Shown one piece after another: positions 58,588 through 64,000 of a stretch of DNA of 64,000 nucleotides. The stretch is taken from positions 1 through 64,000 of the forward strand of contig JADNRX010000141.1 of NCBI GenBank assembly GCA_015501595.1, read 5' to 3'. The stretch comes from Hymenopellis radicata (taxonomy: Eukaryota > Basidiomycota > Agaricomycetes > Agaricales > Physalacriaceae). A program made the position numbers and the translations under genes. Under the pieces are notes generated by a model that made no database searches, had not been told where the DNA came from, and saw nothing but the letters and a program-made list of their open reading frames with translations. Numbering within the stretch: the stretch's first letter is position 1; every line of letters begins with the position of its first letter.

Positions 58588-61500
58588 ATGTCGAGGTGCG
58601 TATTATGGCTCCTTCAAGAGCCGTGTATTGACCTTTAACAGTTCGACTATAATCCTTATATCCAGTGCGTAGCTTCTCGCTTTTATCACCGCCGTTCACT
58701 CAAGATCTGTTGGCACTCGATAGAGATAACCGTCGCCGTTGGCCGTTTAGAAGACGTTAACGAAGATCTTTATGGTGAAATCATCTACGGTTCGCGCTTT
58801 TATGCCAGGATCAGGCTCGCGCGTAAACCAGATACCCAAGATTGGGAAATGACACGATCTACCATTGAAATGTACGTTGTATTTCATCATTTCGCGTTTA
58901 CTCGATGAATTGCTCCCAGATCCTTAGAAGAGGAGCCGGATTGCGTCCTTGTCTTTAACCTTCTCCGCGGCGTCGTGAAACTTGGCTCTTCCTATGTGGA
59001 CGTTGAGCAGATCCCGGACGATTTTATGGGTAAGTTTTCAGCTCTTTACAAGCACCATGAGATGATAACGGTGTTCTTCAGATGATTCATGTGATATCTT
59101 GCTCGAGACCGAAGATGTCTCCGCCATGAGATTTGCGTATACACTCAGATATGCACCTCGCGACTTGGTCTCCGAAGCAGAACCCTCCCTCGATGAATTA
59201 ACATCATGCAAGTGAAACCTGGTGAATGTGCAAGCCTAGCGCTAACATGTTGTCTAGTCATCGCATTATCCGACGATATGTTTACGCTCTTTTTGGAAAT
59301 GTCTTCCTCCAGAATAGTCCTTCAAGATCTTAATATGGCCGCGCTGGAGGAGATGAAAGCTCGCTGCGCCCGCATCAGTAACCGCATTCGTAGAATGTAT
59401 GTGTGCACCCTACTGGGCGACATACTAGACGATCGAGTTTTTCTGTTTCCTGTTGGCTGGGAGACGAACGAGGAATCATTCAAAGATTGCATCGACATGC
59501 ACCAACTTTCTCGGGCCTACTACACCGCAGCTGCGGATGCAATCCTTGAACTCCCTCGAGGAGAGCAACTGCAATATGCCGATTTGATTCGTCACATTCC
59601 CGACTCTCATCCTCGAAAATGTCTTTATCTTCTCGGTCTGGCCTGCTCTCTGGCGCAGGATAAAAATCAGAGGGGTCGCGACGAGGTTCTTAGCCGAAGC
59701 GCTGATCTCCTCGATGATATACAGCGCCTGCACGTCTTCGATGCAACCGAGATTTTAGAACGACTCGACTATGGCAGTGTTGTCGGCTGGATGTCCGAGG
59801 TACATCATCAACGTTTTGCGCGAAGTAGCTCTGTCGTTGATCTCGATCGGGCCATTGACGCGGCCGATAGGTGCCTACAATTGACGGAGGGCGATGTTGG
59901 GTTTGCCTCCCAATTGGCGCAGCTGCTTGCCTGGAGGTTTCAGCTCATCGGGGATTGGGATGATGTCGAGAGGGCTTTAGAGCTCACGGCGAAAGGCCAG
60001 ACTTCCGGAAACCTCTCGCTGCGTCATGGATTGCTTGTGCTATGCTACCAGCACTTCAGATCAAAAAAGTACCTGGATGAGGTTATTGTATCATTCCAAG
60101 AGCAGAAACGTCTCTCTCCCCATACCATGGATGCCGCTTCAATTCGGACTCACGCTTTACTCCTCCTGGCGCGCTTCATGGACTCCAGGGATGATTTGGA
60201 ACTGTTGGAAGAAGTCATCCGTTTGACGAGCGGCGACGTAGAACCCGAGGGCGCCACCGACGTTTTGGCCTTCGAGTTCAGATATATCCAAGGCAGTGCC
60301 CTTCGATATCGTTACTACGCCAAGAGAGATACAGAAGACTTGGAGTTGGCGATTACCACACTCAGTGCCGGCTTTGCATGGGCTATAAACGAGTCTCTAC
60401 CGTCCGCACCCATGTATCTATTCTCTGGACTGGTTCAAGAACTTGCTGACGCATTGTGCGAGCGTGCGGTTCACGTGGACCGTCCCGAAGATGTGCACAC
60501 CGCCATCGCCTATTTGCGCAATTTCGTCCAGTCTCATCTAGACTCCCCGTTCCCCGGGCCGTATCACCTTCTTCTTGTGGCGTTGATGTGGCTCAAGGCC
60601 GCTTCTGCCTTGCCAAGTTCCCAGGAAGAGGCATCGCGTGCCACTCGTTATTCGGCGTTGGCTGCGGCAATGAAGCTATTCCCTCGCATCGCAGGATTTG
60701 GCACGTCGCTACTTGCCCGGCAAGCTGCGCTCAGTCAACTCTGGACCCCGGCGATATCCAAAGATCGACGGTATGGTTTTGATGACACGACGCTTGCGCA
60801 TATACCCAATCTGGCTGTTCGTGTCGCGATCGAGCAGAAGGATTTTGCTAAAGCATTTGAGTGGTTGGAGCAGGGACGCTCGGTGTTGTGGGGGCAGCTG
60901 CTACAGCTTCGAATACCGCTCCACGATTTGGCTGTGGTTGACGCGGACCTGGCGAAGGAGATGTCGACGGTCAGGCAACAGCTCATGACGAGTAGCGTGC
61001 AAAGCAGCTTTGTCACGTCATCTCCGTACGAGCCTTCGTTCGATGCCTTGGGCCAGACGCACAGGATACTCACACAACAGTGGGAACACTGTCTAGATCG
61101 GGCCCGCCAACTGCCCGGCTTTGAGAGCCTCCTACTTCCTAATAAATTCTTCGGCGGGCTGCTGGATCTCACTGTTCGCAACCCCGTCATTGTGATCAAT
61201 ACCAGTCCTCGGGGAGGCGATGCTCTCATTGTCATGAGAGACAAATACATCTTGCATGTTCCTCTTCCTAAAATTACCACTGCAGTCGCGAAACAGCTGG
61301 TTTCCACTATGCGATCTGCGCTTGGGGGTGACTTTGCCTTTCGTGCCCCGTCGAGAGCCGCTCATCTAGCACCCTTTAACGGTGACGGGGACCCAGACCG
61401 CGTACTGCAAGGTCTATTGGCCTTCCTTTGGTACAACGCGGTACAGCCTATTTTGCAGTTTATGATGCAAGATGTAAGGTCTCCTGTTCTACATTCCACT

Positions 61501-62421
61501 CTGTCTCACTCCAACTCTAGCCTATGCAGTGTGTCGATATACGTGTATGTCATCAAATACTTTCTTACCATTTCTTGCTCACTTTTCCCGTAGCCTCGAG
61601 AAGACGGAGCTCAAACGCGAGTGCATTGGTATACTACGGGAGAGCTCGCTCTTTTGCCTTTCCATGCGGCTGGGGACTATACCAAGGACGAGACGGGATT
61701 TCGAGTGTACGATTATGTGATCTCGTCCTATTGCACCAGCCTCACATCTCTGAATCGTAATCGCCCTCAGCCCACGCGCAGTCCCGCAAGCGAAGGAATC
61801 CGTATTCTTGCTGTAGCGGCCTCGTCGTCAGTCGGGCAGCTCCCTCTCCCGGCGACACAAGACGAACTGTCCCGCATCCAATACCGCGCGCAGAACACAC
61901 CCCATTGCAGCTTCCTCGCACTGTCCGAAAAGGCGTGCATCGCCAGCACCGTTCTTGAGGAGATGAAGGCCTCCACATGGGTTCATTTCGCTTGTCATGG
62001 CCAGCAAAGCCTCGAGAACCCAGTGGAAAGCGCACTTCTACTCTCCGGCCAAGAGAAGTTGAAACTTTCGGACATTGCAAGGGTCGATCTTCCTGATGCG
62101 GAGCTCGCTTTTCTTTCTGCGTGCCAGACGGCGATGGGGGACGACACGCTCCCCGCCGAGTCTCTGCATCTTGCCGCGGGAATGCTGTTGGCGGGATTTC
62201 GCGGTGTTATTGCGACGTTGTGGTCGATTCAGGACCGTGATGCGCCGCAGGTGGCGGATGATGTGTATGGGTATTTGTTGAGAGAAAGACTCGGAGATGG
62301 TTTTGGAAACAGTGAGGATGAAGCGGCAATCGCGCTACATCAGGCTGTGGGTAGGTTGAGAGATCAAGTGGGCGAGACGTCTTTTCTATCTTGGGTTCCT
62401 TGGGTTCATTTTGGTGTATAA
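58588..62421 (+). CDS. C2-like/TPR/CHAT caspase-type protease
   Basis: Small 5' exons (58588-58595, 58642-58664, 58724-58871, 58920-59029, from 59082) give MSSSTIILISKITVAVGRLE and a C2-like beta domain (GSRFYARIRLARKPDTQDWE). A long exon to 61473 holds a helical TPR array (DLDRAIDAADRCLQ, FEWLEQGRSVLWGQLLQL). After an intron (61474-61593, perhaps with a 24-base exon inside) comes the CHAT domain: RVHWYTTGELALLPFHAAG, the catalytic His in VHFACHG (codon 61996) and the catalytic Cys in LSACQTAMGDD (codon 62122), then RDAPQVADDVYGYLL. CHAT is a caspase/separase-like protease fold; both active residues are present. The frame join at about 59205-59260 could not be resolved: the 46-base intron there leaves the frame one off. 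Target and trigger are unknown. Confidence 0.82.
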
Positions 62422-62494
62422 TAACACTAAATAGTTTCGCTATATGGAATACGACCGGGTCCTACTATAGATTGAATAAAGGTACATAATCATG

Positions 62495-63275
62495 CTACGG
62501 TTTTCTCGGAATAAGGGAGTTGACGATACGACGTGCATTGGCGAACTTTTGGAGAATGCCTTCCGTGTGGGGGAGATAACCGGTATATATGGGAGAGAGT
62601 GGTCGGATGGAAAGACTTTGCAGGATTTCGAGTGGGCCTGCTCCAAAATTAGGAAAGGCAACATATAGGTCACCGCTTCTGATGAGAGATACATCCTTCC
62701 AACGACTAGATTGCCCAATAAGCTTCACAAGTGTTATCTGAGACAAGGTCGTCTCGGATGCCTCGACAACAAAATTCAGCGGCTCATCTCCCGACAAGCT
62801 GAGATGCTTGATGACCTCCACTTTAATAGCGCGAGCTCGAGCTCCACGATGGACCATGGGAGGCGATCGAATCAACGTAGGACCTCTGTCTCGCTGGATG
62901 TCGAAGGAAGACCATAGGCACGGAAGAGATAGAGCTATGTTTCTCCAGTACTGACATACAGTCAAGAGGTTCCATGGCGCCGTTGTCCGACGGGCCGGCA
63001 AGACAACACGTCCATTGCCCACGACTAGGCCGAAGATTTTGGACATGATTTCAGGGGGAAGGGAGTGGACCGGGGGGAAGATGACGACATGAGCATCTCG
63101 AAAGGCTTGAGTCGCGAGCCTCCTGAACCGATCGTAAATCTGCTGCCAAGACCTCAATTCTGGCATCTAGTTTATGGATTTCCTCGTCGATGGTAGCGAC
63201 GAAGAACTTCAGCTCGGCTCGCAGGACCGCGTCTTGGGGTGTTCCTGTGAAGGCAACCGTATTCCCAAGATACAT
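62495..63275 (-). pseudogene. F-box copy D, internally deleted
   Basis: The sequence is nearest to copy A (same RDRGPTLI and ending PRKP). It keeps the coil and the F-box (VHSLPPEIMSKIFGLVVGN) and the first LRR part, then jumps from ILQKFANARR straight to IVNSLIPRKP. Compared with copy A, about 810 bases (equivalent to 5697-6505) are missing, removing most LRRs. A frame change after LRSVQEAR (near 63115) separates it from the upstream 74 codons. The 5' end also lacks the ATG region present in copy B. It ends 73 bases from the CHAT stop, tail to tail. Confidence 0.85.
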
Positions 63276-63820
63276 GGTGTAAGGCGTGCTGGGCAGCGCT
63301 TCACTTTCTCAAAGCAGGCATGGCAGGTGTAGGTGATAGGAACTAAAGCTTGGAAATCCCGGTCGTACCTCTGATCATCTGAGTACAGGCCTTGGTACCA
63401 AAATCGGTGGCCGCTTTGGTGTTGTTTGGTCACCGTATTTCGTGGTAGATGACTTGGGGGAAACTTATTGAGCTCAATTCTTCCCCGAATATACTATTTC
63501 CTAGTTCAAAATGACTCGAAAGTTGATTTGGAAGACAGCCCCGGGAATGGAAATTTTTATTTTGTCATTATGAAAAACTCGGGCGGCCGTAGTCCTGTAA
63601 GGAGGCAAGTTATGGGAAATCTGTTTCCGGGGCTCGATTCAGAACCCTAAAATACATAAACTGCATTTTACCTGGACTGAAAGCACTTGCTGTACGCTGT
63701 TTAATCCTTCCCCCAAGCATTGTTGGGCAAACAACGCGATCGGACAATTACATAATCACGCGCGTCTCTTTCCCTCATCCAAACGACACGGTTTCGACGC
63801 GCTTCATCCAGTTCCGACAG
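63276..63820. other. Outer edge of block 2 and 5' region of the next gene
   Basis: Homology to the region before copy A fades at about 63390. Beyond it no motif-bearing frame is seen until the gene at 63821. Confidence 0.4.
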
Positions 63821-64000
63821 ATGAGGAACTATGTACCTACTCGGAAAGGACAGTCTCTCAACTTTACACAATCGCATCCCCATTCAGGTAAACGGAAACG
63901 CGCGTTTGGTACTGCCAACAAAGAAAATGATCCGAGTCCTACCTCTCCCCGCGCTCCCACGTCCAAGCCTTGTTCCTCTTCCACGCGGAGCCCAATCACC
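63821..64000 (+). CDS. N-terminal part of a probable nuclear protein (runs off the window)
   Basis: An open frame starts MRNYVPTRKGQSLNFTQSH and continues with SGKRKRAFGTANKENDPSPT and Ser/Pro/Lys-rich sequence to the last base, 60 codons without a stop. KRKRAFG looks like a nuclear signal, and the Ser/Pro sites look like targets of proline-directed kinases. KRAFG...NKEN faintly resembles the start of B-type cyclins, which is only a guess. The frame is also open upstream for about 35 codons, so the real start may lie earlier. Confidence 0.45.
   Translation, partial: MRNYVPTRKGQSLNFTQSHPHSGKRKRAFGTANKENDPSPTSPRAPTSKPCSSSTRSPIT

Noticed and set aside
1..64000. CRISPR arrays, bacterial operons, rRNA genes or a retrotransposon with long terminal repeats
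   Set aside because: No regular repeat-spacer array, no rRNA-like stretch and no reverse transcriptase or integrase motif was seen; the intron-rich genes are fungal.

Overview
The window looks like nuclear DNA of an agaricomycete basidiomycete. Genes carry many short introns (about 45-60 nt, GT-AG with a few GC-AG). Proteins include families expanded in mushrooms: F-box/LRR proteins, TPR-CHAT proteases, a Crinkler/RHS-like P-loop NTPase, EthD-like proteins and a short-chain dehydrogenase pair. All exon joins were read by eye; those that keep frame across a whole gene are stated as such.

Layout. (1) 0-9.4 kb is an accessory island: a TPR (CHAT-type) fragment, a broken Crinkler-like NTPase, a broken F-box gene on the minus strand, F-box copy A (broken), the last codons of a CHAT gene (minus strand) and the intact F-box copy B. 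(2) 9.4-13.8 kb holds an acyl-CoA oxidase-like gene and a five-exon SDR. (3) 13.9-18.8 kb is a segment bounded by 39-bp inverted repeats, a candidate DNA transposon, with a tandem-repeat array and F-box debris inside. (4) 19.8-55 kb is mostly ordinary genes: an EthD-like protein, two related unknown proteins, HMG-CoA lyase, a large coiled-coil protein, a possible Med25/SPOC-like protein, a cytochrome b561-like protein, a delta-12 fatty acid desaturase, a kinesin-10-like motor, a second SDR, TUP1, a GH27 alpha-galactosidase and a secreted agmatinase-like ureohydrolase. (5) 55.6-63.4 kb is a second accessory island, with intact F-box copy C, a nearly complete C2-like/TPR/CHAT protease gene and broken F-box copy D. 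The right edge holds the start of another gene.

The most striking feature is that islands 1 and 5 are inverted copies of one module (F-box, convergent CHAT, spacer, F-box). Each copy has since lost a different part. Block 1 lost about 4.1 kb containing nearly all of the CHAT gene; block 2 lost about 0.8 kb of F-box D. The repeats face each other about 46 kb apart around the conserved core.

Two metabolic genes (cytochrome b561-like and delta-12 desaturase) each show one apparent single-base frameshift, and the CHAT gene has one unresolved frame join. These may be real lesions or assembly indels.
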